Shown piece by piece: positions 48,316-59,454 of a DNA stretch of 64,000 nt. Below the pieces are notes generated by a model. That model made no database searches. It was given only the letters and a program-made list of their open reading frames with translations, and was not told the origin of the DNA. The DNA lies in contig JASWJB010000226.1 of assembly GCA_032433595.1 (NCBI GenBank), positions 1 through 64,000 on the forward strand, in the 5' to 3' direction. The translations under genes and the position numbers were made by a program. This stretch comes from Conoideocrella luteorostrata (Eukaryota > Ascomycota > Sordariomycetes > Hypocreales > Clavicipitaceae). Within the stretch, counting starts at the first letter, position 1; every line of letters starts with the position of its first letter.

Positions 48316-49853
48316 ATTTCAACCTCAAGGCCCAAGATCATTGCATTAAAGTAACTACAGTAGTCGGCATTTGAGAGGAAAAGAGGGTAAAATGCAAAAA
48401 GAAAGAGTAGGAGCACTTGTGTGGGCATTTGGTCATGCGTTGCAGTTAAATCAGCAATAACATGGGTTTCCCCAGAGAAGCATTCCGTCAATTATGGCAA
48501 GTCACGGACAAGGATTAACTAGGCAGAGCAATGAATCGGGCAAATCGCAATAGGGAAGGCAAGTTGTATCCTTCTGCAACTGCCGCGTCTTCCTTGCGTC
48601 GTATAACGCTGAACCCTAGAAAGCGGAGCAGTCAGTCACTTCTCATGATCGCAGCTTGGGGCGATTAGGAGCGCAAAATGGGGTCAGATTACCAGAGGCT
48701 ATCGTCAGGCGGCCCGTGAGCTGCGATTGAGCTTTTTTGTGCATGATGCAGCTGCAGAAACTCGCTTTCCAACCCCAAAGAGGAATCAAGCGAGCGTCTA
48801 ATCCGCCAGGGCTGTAACTATTGCTGTCCACACAGAGAGAGGAACAGGCGAGCGCTCGCTTGTCTGCGTTCCTTGTCTCGGAAATAGCTTGGAGCAATAT
48901 ACGGTACAACAGTCGGGATCTCGCGCAAGTCACAAGGGGAAAGGCAAGCCTTGCGGTCGTTAAGGCGCGACCAGAAATAGAACCTCGAGCAACGAAAAAG
49001 GCGGAAGGAGAGGAAAAGAAGGAGGGCATAGATGCTGCATCGGCACATGCACCGGCAGCGAACGACGCGTGAACATGAGCCGTGTCGCATGACAGCTGAA
49101 AGATGACAGCAGGATCTATCCATCTTCTGCACCGACATCCACCGTCTTACTTTCTTTTTCAACCTTGTCGAAAGCCGAACATCCGAGGGCTCAGGCAATT
49201 GCTATACAGTCAGCCTCTTCGACATTTCGTATTCAGCCGAACGGTGGACAAGGAACAATGGGTGGCTGCATGTTTTTTTGCTGTGACATGTAATTTGTGA
49301 GGCAAGCTGGGTTGTGCCACGGAGGGCATGATAGGAATACATCACATGCCGAGCAATACAAGCGCCTCCATATGTAGGTCTCTGGGCGAGTGGCTGGAGG
49401 CAGCTAGTTGTCGACAGCAAATCTGCAACCTTGCCAAGGGCATCGGCTCGTTGGTAGGTATTTCATATTTCAGAGTCGAGCACACACAAACACAGAGCGG
49501 TCGCAGTGAGTCGCAGTAGTGATACTCTTTCTGAAAAGAAGCTGTTCCGAGGCGTCATGTATGACAACTCCTCTACATGTTGTAATTATCAGCAGGATTA
49601 AATCAAACTCCAGAGGATAGGATTGGTCCACCTAGCCAAAACCCTGTTCCAACACAAACTATTGGTTTTTACGGAGTACGCAGCGACGAAATGAGAGTAG
49701 CCAAGCAGAACGGACAAGGAGTGGCTCGAGTGTCGGAGCCGGTGTGATCAATAGCTCAGGTGGACACGACCAGGAACCAGGGGTATCATGGCACCGATCT
49801 GGGCTCGACTTTGGTCCCTGTTCTAGTTAACTAATAGCAAGGTGCAGCTCCTG

Positions 49854-49867
49854 ACGGAGTACTCCGT
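49854..49867. repeat. 14-base palindrome ACGGAGTACTCCGT
   Basis: Two dispersed-motif copies facing each other make a perfect 14-base palindrome; a third degenerate copy (GCGGAGTA) follows within 40 bases. Confidence 0.9.
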
Positions 49868-50024
49868 AATTTAGTACTTGGTACGCCGTGCGGAGTAGTT
49901 GGACTGATGCGCCGATCGATCAGAGCAGCAATCGCTTGGTCTCAGATTTCTGTGAGCAGAATCATCCCCGGCCAGGGCCGGACACAAATGGGATCCGCCC
50001 AACAGAGCTAATCTAACCGCATGG

Positions 50025-50067
50025 AAGGAGCTACAAGGAGCTACAAGGAGCTACAAGGAGGAGCTAC
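50025..50067. repeat. 10-base tandem repeat AAGGAGCTAC
   Basis: Three exact head-to-tail copies of AAGGAGCTAC, then a fourth interrupted by an extra GAG. Non-coding. Confidence 0.9.
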
Positions 50068-53031
50068 CCTCCATCTTCCACGACTACTTATATTTTTTAG
50101 GCTGTACGGAGTATACTCCATAGCAATAGACGATTCAATTCAAGATAGAGCAGAATGCGCGGTGGCTTGATGAGCCAAAAAGAAAAGAAAGAGAAAGGGA
50201 CAGAAAGCTGCCTCACACAGCGGTATCGTAGCTGACGTATTGTGGCTGCTTTGGCTAACTGTTGCATGTAATTTTACGGGAACTTGTTCAAGCCTGCTCT
50301 GCGCTTTTCATCAGCCTGAGACTTCAAAATTCCCGAGCCCTGTGAAAAATTATTTGATATGTTCTAGACCGGTTCTGGCAACTTGCGGCCCGGTAATAAC
50401 ACGAGTTCACCAAGTTCAGCTCACAGGACAATGGGCCTAGTTGAGCTTCTAGGGAGACCAGTGGCGTCAGTCTTTAGCTTTAGAAGGGAAGGAAACCAAA
50501 AAAAAAAAAAAGGCCCATCAACAGCCTCGTGGAAGCACGCTTCGGGTTACCACAGTACGTAGGCAGGCACAGATTACTCCATAGTCTCCGCAAACGAAAG
50601 AGCCCACCCGGCCGGATGAATGAAAGCTACCAGACCAGACTGGTAGTCAACTAGCAGCCTAGCGCCAGGGCAATATGCTTCTCGGGTTGCATTTCCAACG
50701 CTTTGAAAGACTGCCCTGAAGTGGTGGCCGCTACCAACCCGGTCAGCAGGTCCGCTGTGGCGCAGAAACTAAAGTAGTTTCAGTTACGGCCGTTTACTCT
50801 GTATGTACGGAGTACAGCAGGTGAGATCACGGGGAACGACTCATAATATTCTCTGCCAGAATCAAGTCATAGTCTGTGTACGGATCAACAAGTGTCTTGT
50901 TGTACTAGTAACAGAACCTTACCCTGTTGCCAGCCTGATTCTTTGTCAGTGAGCCGACATATTTATAATACTATCAGTCTATGCTGATGATGACTGGCCA
51001 GCCAAAGACTAGGGACGTAATCATCGTCAGCCCTATCGTATTATTGTTGGTGTTTGTACTCTAGCACTAGTTCAGGAAGTATCCTCGGTTGCGAGACGCG
51101 ACATGACTTGGCGATCCTATGTGACATGATGGCTTGTTGCTCTTTTCTTCTTGTCCGGCTCGAAGTTGTATCAGCGCGCGTTATATCTCCTCGGGGTTGG
51201 CCGGCATGGCAGAGGCAGATGTACGTATGTACAACGATGTTGAGTACATTTAGTCATGGCGCTGGTCAACAGTTGTCACTCGATACTTTTCAAAAAGCTC
51301 TATCCAACATTTGACATGTTAGTGTTGTTCCTGGAGCACCAAGAATCAGGAACATGCCAGCGAGCGTGCCCAATCAGCGATAAGCGGCGTGTTGCCCGCC
51401 GTCCATCTGCACGAAATACGCATAGCGGTGGCCAGGGATCTAAGGATTAACCACTCGGCTTCGACCCTTTTAACAAATGCGGCTGAAGGTAATCGCCGTG
51501 GCTCGAGGTAATCAGGGTTCAGCATCACAGTCCGAATTACTCGGCAATAATCATGCCGTCATGAATACTACCTACGCTCGTCCGTAAAGAAGTGAAGCGT
51601 CTTGCCCTAAGCAGTTCCAAGGATAAAAAGCTCCATAAGCCAACATCCTGGAGTAGCTAATTTAAGAGCAGTGAATAGTTAATGGAGATTGTTTCGGCGC
51701 AGAGGGAAGTCGGGTGAGCAGACCCAGGAAGCCGGTTGCCGATGATGAGATAGTCCAGACCTCCCAAGAATCGGGATCCCGTTTGACGTCAAACGTTTAC
51801 CTCATCTTTTCAGTCGGTCAGTCGGTCATGTCAGTATCCAGCTTGCAACAGGGCACTGCACATCCCAGCAAGCCCTGTATGGCAGTATAGCAACTCTGAT
51901 GAAGGGGGAAAGGTTCCATCAGCTGCACGGAGGAGTTACAACTCTGACCTCAATGTGGCGGCCTGTCCGTCTTTCCCTCTTCTCTTGTCGTCTGGGTCTG
52001 CGCTGGGGGCTGTGCCCAGCAGGGGTAAAGGAAGCGGAAGAAAGATTAACTGGCATACAATAGGAGAGACGGAGGTTGACGAGATGGGTTGAAACGGATT
52101 GCTTGCTTGGCTGCTTGGGCTGGCTGGAACTGACATGGCCATGGCCCACTTGGGCTCTTCACTTGGCTTCGGGGCACTTGAAGCTCCGTTCGCTTGCTGC
52201 GTCCACCAGCACATCCATCCACAATCTGCTCCCCACTTCAATGTCAAATTTGCTAATGCAGGTCCACCGGACCGCACTATGTTTAGGACTCCACCAAACT
52301 TCTACGAAAACAAATATTTTGTTCCGAGTCGTACGGACCACAGTCCGTCGTCCCTCCGCCAGAGCCACGCCGGATTTTCGAGCGAATATAGCGGCAGGGA
52401 CGGATCCATGGCGAACCACCTGCTGGTATTTTACGGCATTGTCTTCCATGCCGAGGAGGTACCCAGAGCTTTCTCGCAACTGATACTTAAGTGGTTACCG
52501 TGATGCTAGGCTTGGTTTCCGCCAAAGGTACAGAGTAATGCGGAACCTGATAGGTATCGCATCCATGCCCTGCTCTAGATTTTTCTTTTTCTTGTACTTT
52601 GCTTCTCGGCACAATCGGCGAACCCATCACCTGATATGCAAATGGAACACAAATCCACAGTCCGCAGATTGTCTCTCCCACAAAGAGACCGACCGTCTTG
52701 TCGTCAAAGCACTTCTCGCCGTCATCGGCGACTGAGCCCGCAACCCTTAACCTGACGTATCATTCTCTCCCCGTTTCACCTCTAGTGAGCAGAGACCGGA
52801 TCCCTATTTTCTCGATTACTATTGTACTAGTATGGCTCTCTTACGTTATAGTCGTGGCCGTGGGGCTTAAAAATATATAAAGGACCATGTCTGAGGAACG
52901 ATGGCGTTAAACCCATCAGACCCCTGGATACCACGCAAGGATGTGCGGCTCGGCCTCGAGAGCCGTGCTTTTACTATTTTGGCATCATGTACGGAGTATT
53001 GATGGACCAACGGAACCTTCTCTTGATGTCA

Positions 53032-53046
53032 CCCCCCCCCCCCCCC
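53032..53046. repeat. Poly-C tract
   Basis: Fifteen C in a row, followed by TCCCCCTCCCC. It lies about 490 bases upstream of the WSC gene and is a likely site of length errors in assembly. Confidence 0.9.
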
Positions 53047-53531
53047 TCCCCCTCCCCTCTCGATAGACTAGTGGTCTTGCCGTTGTACAATTTTAATGAT
53101 GACAAAACGCCAGGGATTATGACCAGCATACCAGGCGAGGCCGCCTTCCAGGTCGGCCGCGGAATTCGCAGGAATGGGAGATCCAGCTAACCTATAATGT
53201 CTCTGGCCGCTCTGTCGACACCAGCCGCTAATGGTCTTCGCCGAACTAATCTAATCCCCGATTTAGTTATCGTATGTTGAGAGAGTAGGTGGTCTGGCCT
53301 TCGAGTACCGGTCTAGATTTTCCCTAGCCTCTGGGGTATGTATCCATGTATATTCAAGGCTACAATTACACATATATATAGCCTCAACTGCCTCCGGTCT
53401 GTTCACAAACCAACCTGGTGATCTTATTCCATCGTCGGCTCTCTTGGCGCCTCGAGGGAACATCTCCAGACCCGTCTCTCGTTTCACTACTTGGGCCCAT
53501 TCTTTATAATTCATTCTTTTTTCTGCCTAAA

Positions 53532-55846
53532 ATGACCTTGTATAGGTCCGCCTTGGCCTTTGCGGCTGTGGCTCTTGTTCCTCTTACTCAAGCTTGGAAC
53601 ATTGAGTTGCCTCCATGCGTTGAGCCTTTCAAGCCTTTCGTTTACTCCGGCTGTTTCCAGGATGGCAGTCCCAATGCTCTCGTCTTCCGCTCTAGCCTTG
53701 ACCAGAGAAACATGACGGTTGAGAAGTGTATTGCTGATTGTAAAGGTACGAGGTCTCAATAAACGAATGGGGATTGACTTTGCTCAATGTTCCCATTACA
53801 TCCAGCTTATGCTTGCGTTGGACCAGTCTTGAAATGTCACTAACACGGACAACAATAACAGGCAATGGCTTCCGTTATGCTGGTCTAGAATATTACGGCG
53901 TTTGCTTTTGTGGTGCCACCGTTAACGGCCCTCAACTTGACGAGTCCAAGTGCTCATTCCCCTGCAGCGGCAACAAAACTGAGAAGTGCGGTGGTGACAA
54001 GTCCCTCTCTGTCTGGCAGGATCCTACCTTTGCCAAATCCCCCAGCGACGTCACAGTCGATGACTACAAGTCTGTTGGCTGCTACACCGACGACTCTACA
54101 AAGGGCCGCACGCTCTCTTACCCCGTTGACCTCGACGCTTCCACCTTCACCACCAAAAGCTGTCTCGCTGCTTGCGAGAAGCAAGGCTTCCCCTTTGCTG
54201 GTGTTGAGTATGGCAAGGAGTGTTGGTGCGGCGTTGTCCTCGCCAACGATACTGCCAAGGTTGCTGACTCCGAGTGCAACATTCCCTGCAAGGGTGATTC
54301 TTCTCTCACTTGCGGCGGGCGTTCCCGTCTGAATTTATGGGTTGCCAAGGACCTGGAGTCTCTCGAGCCTTGCGGTCAGAAACCCGCCACCACCACATCT
54401 CTGCCTCCTATCACCATGACCACCAAGCCTGTCGACACTACCAGCACAACCAAGCCGGCTGATACCACTACAACCAAGCCTGTTGGCACCACAACTACTA
54501 ATCCAGCCGAGACAACTTCCACCGCTGACGAGACTACTACGACCAAACCAGCAGACACCAGAACCACCAAGCCAGCTGATACCACAACGACTAAACCAGT
54601 TGAGTCTACTACCGCATGCGATGAGACTACTACCACCAAGCCCATCGACACGACAACTACTAAACCCGTTGATTCCACAACCACCAGACTTGTTGAGACT
54701 ACTACCACCAAACCTGTTGACACCACAAGTACTAACCCAGTCGATACCACCACGACTAAGAAGCCAGTTACAACCACTTCCAGCTGTGGTGAGACCACTT
54801 CCATCAAGCCCATTACCACCACTTTTAAGCCCACCACTACTACCAAGGACGTTTCTCATACTACAACCAAACTGTGCACTGCTACCGTTACTGTGCCTCC
54901 CAAGTGTGAGTGGCAGTGTGGCAACTGGTGTGCTCCTGCTCTTCCTCATTGGGGAGACAAGAACGGCTGCCGCGTTGCTCAGAAGACTTGCCACAAGCAG
55001 GTCAACTCTTGCTTCAAGAACGCTGGCTGGCCTGGGGCTATTGAGTGCTTCAAGTTCAAGGCTTGGTGCCACTTCATTGATAGCTACTGCTATTCTTCTT
55101 GCCCCGGTAACAGCTGTGGCAAATGGGACTGCTGGAACAAGCATCACGGAGGTGGTGGTAAGCCCCCGGGCAACCCTCCTACCACTACTACAAGCGTCTA
55201 TCCTTGCCCTACTACATCCAAGCCTGCCCCCACCGCCACAAAGCCGGCCACGACATGCCCTCCCCAGCCTACGAACATCTGCACCCAACCCACCAACGAC
55301 AAGTACGGCTACGGTCCAGGAAAGCCTGTTGGTGGCATTCCCCTGCCTGTTGTAGGTTGCAACGATTGCGAGGACGAGTTCGAAGAGAAACCATTCAAAT
55401 TTTACACTGATGCAGACACCCGCAAGTGTCCCGGCTTCCCTTGGCCACAGTGGCCCAATGTGTGCGCTCAGTCTTGCAAGGAGCAGTACATTGAGTGTGT
55501 TGCTACTTACAGCAAGGGCTGTGATACTCTGGGCTGGAAGGACAACTTCCACAAGCGAACCAGCGAAACGGACGAGGAGTTTACCAGGCGCTGGTCTTCC
55601 TCCTCTTGGTCCTCCTGGAGCTGGGGCTCCGGTTCCGACTCTGGTTCCAAGGCCTGTGCTGTTGCCGGATCTGCCCAGGTTGGAGCTTGGGCTACACATG
55701 GTTCTGACAGCGTCCAGTGCTGGGGCTGGGGCGGTAACAAGCCAAGCTGGGCTATTGCTCGTTGCAAGGTTCAGTATCAGGACTGCTTGAACGTGAACCA
55801 GTGGGTGAACCCCAAGGACAAGTGCAAGCACTGGCCCGGCTGCTAA
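53532..55846 (+). CDS. Secreted WSC-domain, Thr-rich, Cys-rich protein
   Basis: Probable extracellular or wall-bound carbohydrate-binding protein. Exons 53532-53745 and 53862-55846 join in phase 1 for 732 residues. Residues 1-21 are a signal peptide (MTLYRSALAFAAVALVPLTQA). Two WSC domains follow at about 38-123 (GCFQDGS ... CFCGATV ... CSGNKTEKCGGDKSLSVW) and 140-231 (GCYTDDST ... CWCGVVL ... CKGDSSLTCGGRSRLNLW). Residues 248-408 are a Thr-rich stalk of imperfect TTTKPVDTT-like repeats, likely O-mannosylated. The C-terminal 310 residues hold Cys-rich modules in which a C-[KH]-x-Q-[VY]-x-x-C motif occurs at 448-455, 610-617 and 706-713, separated by Pro/Thr and Ser/Trp-rich linkers. There is no hydrophobic tail, so it is neither a transmembrane Wsc sensor nor GPI-anchored. 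The minus-strand 498-codon frame is a shadow of the biased repeats. Confidence 0.9.
54388..54875 (+). repeat. Thr/Lys/Pro minisatellite inside the WSC gene
   Basis: Degenerate coding repeats of roughly 24-30 bases (ACCACnAAGCCnGTTGAC-like) encode the Thr-rich stalk. Units differ at third positions and in the variable residue (PVDTT, PADTT, PIDTT, PVGTT), so the array is old rather than freshly expanded. Confidence 0.8.
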
Positions 55847-56358
55847 ACGCCGAAGGATGAGCGAAGACTCCCGTAACGGATGAAAATGATAATTAGTTAA
55901 TCAAATTTGTATATAACTCTATTGTCTTAGGCCATCAGGTCAACTTTAATGGCATTAATTAAAATGCCATTGTTAAGGCTCAGCATATTTACTAGCCGTG
56001 CTCTCCAATATAAATTGTCGAGCGAATTGTAGCGATTAAAAAACAACCATGGCATTCGTTCAAAAATCTTCGAATACGAAGATATGAAGACTGCCTCCCC
56101 GACCGAATGGCTACAGGGTTAGTAGCTTCTAGGATTTCACATGCCAGCCAAGTGTCTACCTACCCTACCAACCCTACCTAGCCCTGCCAATTCCCCCCCA
56201 CTCCCCTGTCAACAGCGGACACCAAATGAAACACGACTTGGGTTCCGCAAACCCCTGACAGCATTTTAATCGCTTCATATGCAGCGGCAAGGACAATACA
56301 TCGGTCGGACAGTGCCAGTGCCAGTGCCAGTGCCGGTGCACCAGCCTCGAGCAAGAAT
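55847..56358. other. Intergenic region
   Basis: 3' flank of the WSC gene and promoter of the polyprenol reductase gene. AT-rich up to about 56090, with a near-palindromic stretch at 55950-55971 (AATGGCATTAATTAAAATGCCATT, arms AATGGCATT and AATGCCATT). A hexamer repeat lies just before the next gene. Confidence 0.5.
56310..56339. repeat. CAGTGC hexamer repeat in the leader
   Basis: Four CAGTGC units, then one CGGTGC, ending 19 bases before the polyprenol reductase ATG, so almost certainly in its 5' UTR. Confidence 0.85.
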
Positions 56359-57379
56359 ATGGACGCTCTCGTAGCCCTCGTCTCTGGCACGCCTCCATCG
56401 GCGTTCTGCCAGACATTCTTTCTGATCTCTGCTGCAGCGGTCCTATCTTTGAACCTCCTACCCAAAGATGCTCGCGGAACGGTAATGGACTATGGGGCGC
56501 GACGACCTGACGCTGCGCAGAAGAGTGACGCCAATGGCAGACAGCAGACGAGTTTGGCGTCCATACTCGACCAAGTCACATCCTACGGACAGATCCCACA
56601 TTCATGGTTTTGGCACTTCTACTGCCTGTCCACGACTCTATCTGCCTTTTGGGCATGGCAGTATCTCGAGCAAGGATCAGTCATAGCCTCCATGGTGGAA
56701 AGGCAGGCATCTATGTCGCAGGGCCCATCCGTGGAACTGGGTAGGGTTGCTCTGGCGTGGGCGATGATGGCGTCCCAAGGATCACGACGACTATTCGAGT
56801 GTTTCTTCGTGAGTAAGCCCGGCAAGACACCCATGTGGTTTGTGCATTGGGCACTGGCGCTGTTGTTTTATACGGCTATGAGCGTTGCCATCTGGGTTGA
56901 AGGATGTGGTAAGTCTTGGCGATTTCATGACCAAGTGGTGTTCTTCTCTCTGTCACAGTGGCGGGCAAAGCTAATGATGGCTACGAGGTGCTATTCGTGA
57001 GTCTTGGCAATCGCCGAGGACTGCGATGCTATTAACACCTGGGGTCCTTCTGACACTGGCTGTCTTCATTGCCACGTGGCTGAAGCAGAACGAGTGCCAC
57101 AGGTATTTGGCGAGCTTGAAAAAGTACACACTTCCGAATGAAGGCATGTTCAAGTATATTATCTGTCCGCACTACACATGTGAGTGTGTGCTCTATCTTG
57201 CTATTTCCTTCATGGCAGCTCCGCCTGGGAGTATATTCAACAAAACACTTTTGTGTGGCTTGGCGTTTGTTGTGGTCAACCTGGGAGCTACGGCTTTTGG
57301 AACGAAGCAGTGGTATGCTGAAAAATTTGGAATTGAAGGCGTGGTTGGAAAGTGGAGGATGATTCCGGGCATATTCTAA
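56359..57379 (+). CDS. DFG10: Polyprenol reductase (DFG10/SRD5A3 type)
   Basis: ER-membrane enzyme that reduces the alpha-isoprene unit of polyprenol to dolichol, needed for N-glycosylation and related sugar transfer. Two exons, 56359-56908 and 56988-57379, join in phase 1 (GTAAGT donor, GCTAAT branch, ACGAG acceptor) to give 313 residues, near the fungal norm. Several hydrophobic segments are visible (FCQTFFLISAAAVLSLNLL, WFWHFYCLSTTLSAFWAW, WFVHWALALLFYTAMSVAIW). The family C-terminal steroid-5-alpha-reductase region has HRYLASLKKYTLPNEGMFKY and the CPHYTCE motif (C243, H245, Y246, E249), then FGTKQWYAEKFG, ending in KWRMIPGIF. The acceptor at 56987, not the nearer CACAG at 56958, is needed to reach the conserved frame. 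It ends 66 bases from the stop codon of the convergent ALKBH6-like gene. Confidence 0.9.
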
Positions 57380-57445
57380 TGAATCCTGTTTTATCAAAAA
57401 GATCTTGTGCTATACATAGACCAGCAAATACGCTGTTCCAGTCGC

Positions 57446-58391
57446 CTACCGTTTTAGCAGCATGCTGAGCCTGTTCCCCATCTTGGATACCTTTAACACG
57501 TCTCGATATGTTAGGCTGCTCCGAGTTTGCCGCACGTTGCGTCCATCAGCATATTGCTGAGGATCTTGTAGTAGTGACCAGTTTACGATGCTGTCGGCAG
57601 ACAAATTAACGTCTTCGTCAACGTCGGCAATACCATGCAGGTAATCAGTGTACAGACTTTCAGTAGTTATGAGCAGGCTACGAGGCTCCTGAAGGATTCT
57701 CCACATGGGGACTGGATCAACGGCACCACCTTCCTTGCTGCGGTGCAAATTGAGACAAAGGCTGGCACCAAGACTGACGGTGCACACAACGGGCCAATAG
57801 GCAGCGCCATCCTAGGTCGGATGAGCTTCACGGAGGTCTTGTTGAGGGGAACTCTCAAGTACTTAACTTGTGGGGCATGATGCCAACTCCGGAGGGATAT
57901 TCATTGATTAGCACATGGTTAGGTCGTTGATGCGGGCTTTGGGCGAAAATGTGGTTTGCCGGAGAGACAGCGTCAGGTTCATGTGAAGTCGAGTCTGCAG
58001 ATGAGGTCGTAGCTGCAATAGACAAGATCCGCGACACCACCGGATCCTCGAGCCATGCGGGTAGAGGCTCGTCGAGCAATCTGTCCTGGATGAGATCGCA
58101 TGGCCATGTCTGTAGTCTGCGATGCGTGAGTTGTTTCCATCTCGGCTTCGGAGCAGCTGCGATCTGGTATTAGGCTGTCAGCGATCTGGAAAGAAGGAGA
58201 GGATGTGAGGTGTATAATGCCAGAAGTGAGAGGGTGCATGACAATGTGGGCGGTTGACGCACTTTTTCAAGAATCAAGCGCTCCTCTTCATGGGTGATGA
58301 AATTCGGAATGTAGTATGCAGCAGGGGGCAAGTCTTGTACTCGAGCATGCTCGAGATGGCGTGGCAGGGAGGAGTCGGCTGTGACAGCCAT
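57446..58391 (-). CDS. ALKBH6-like Fe(II)/2-oxoglutarate dioxygenase, one-base frame conflict
   Basis: AlkB-superfamily oxygenase closest in wording to ALKBH6; the substrate of fungal members is not known. Exons 58391-58263, 58163-57868 and 57811-57446 encode about 263 residues. Exon 1 has LPPAAYYIPNFITHEEER; exon 2 has KPRWKQLTHRRLQTWP and NHVLINEYPSGVGIMPHK; exon 3 has DGAAYWPVVCTVSLGASLCLNL and YLHGI. The iron ligands would be H141, D143 (HKD across intron 2) and H201. The first junction is clean. At the second, conserved H-K and D-G require phase 0 after AAG, yet the only sensible GT lies one base early (CACAA|GTTAAG), which shifts exon 3 out of frame. A G missing from an original AAG|GTTAAG would explain it: assembly error, polymorphism or a real lesion. 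The extra CCAG at 58187 leads to a stop and is not used. Confidence 0.82.
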
Positions 58392-59422
58392 GATTGGCAA
58401 CGGGTGGAAATAAAATCCGAAGGTTGCGGGCGAGGCTGTTTCTGTTCGAGTACGGTGGTTCGAGGAGGGGTGAATAGACAGCGATCAAGGCACTTTTCTT
58501 AAGAGGTTGTGTTACCCTGGGACCCCTCGACAAATTGATGGGAGAGTCGAGCTGCCAAGTCGGTTTGTTGCCATGGACTACAGAGTCCTGATCCGCGTTC
58601 CCAATGATTCAAACGCAGACGGAACGTGGATGTTTGGAACATAGGGCACGCGCTATGCATGACCTTGTGAGGTCTCTAGGGTCCAGATACCACTAGTTAC
58701 CTGACTCTCGTGGACAGGTTTGACGACAAATATTAAGAAATCGATGTTTCGACATTTGCCTGCTAGTTGTTCGGCAGCGATTTGGCAGCGATTTGTAGGA
58801 TGGTTTGTGATGGTACTGAGCACCCAGGAGACTGCTGCTAAGCCTTTTTGGGTTTGTTGGAGTAATGTTCAACAATGTGTTGTGGTCTGCGCGGAGCAGG
58901 CCGAAGATGTGGGATCACGTGGATTGTGTGACTGAGATACTCGGTGCTCCGTAATATTTTATATTCTGCTGCATAAGCCAAACTACTGTCCACAGGACTT
59001 AAGTACTTGTGTAGTGTACTGTTCAACAGCTCTCGTATAACTCCCGGGCGATAAGAAACACTGTTCAAATAATCAACAGTGCACAAATTTTAATAACGAC
59101 GTGAGACTGGAGAGCTGCGAGTGCACCAGATAAGAAGTGCGCATCTGCTTGTGCGCCAGTATACTGATAAGTACGCCGTAGTCACCACTTTCCGCGCCTT
59201 GCTGGATAGGTACTAAGGAATTAGCCGGGGCCAGGACCCGCAGGAAGATAGTTGGTGTCACGCATGTAGTACTAGCACGGCGTACTCCGTAAGCTACTTG
59301 CTTCGAGGACGAGTAATGTGGAAAAAGTTGAGCAATACCAGTAGAAGTGCTTCAAGTACTCTGAACTGCACTGTACTTCTTGCTTCATAACAAATAATAA
59401 TGATACTCCGTACTCTGTAATT

Positions 59423-59454
<32 letters not shown>

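Larger units (their letters stand above)
46549..53531. other. Long gene-free region (7 kb)
   Basis: No coding region I can support. The first 700 bases are likely the eIF3a 3' UTR and flank. Exact copies of the dispersed 8-mer lie at 49670, 49861, 50105, 50806 and 52990, including a 14-base palindrome at 49854-49867 and the 12-base palindrome GGAGTATACTCC at 50108-50119. It also holds a 10-base tandem repeat (50025-50067) and a C-tract (53032-53046). One minus-strand frame at 47851-48315 is listed separately. The 134-codon frame 52099-52503 (+) shows no recognisable domain. Confidence 0.55.

Noticed and set aside
52099..52503. 134-codon plus-strand frame upstream of the WSC gene
   Set aside because: It overlaps a second plus-strand frame of equal length, shows no domain or signal peptide I recognise, and has no evident splice partners.
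54335..55831. 498-codon open frame on the minus strand opposite the WSC gene
   Set aside because: It is produced by the periodic Thr/Lys/Pro codons and Cys-rich bias of the plus-strand gene. The product is low-complexity and the plus frame has a signal peptide and two WSC domains.
53532..55846. Transmembrane Wsc stress sensor
   Set aside because: Signal peptide, WSC and Thr stalk fit, but there is no transmembrane helix or cytosolic tail; the chain continues as Cys-rich modules to the stop.
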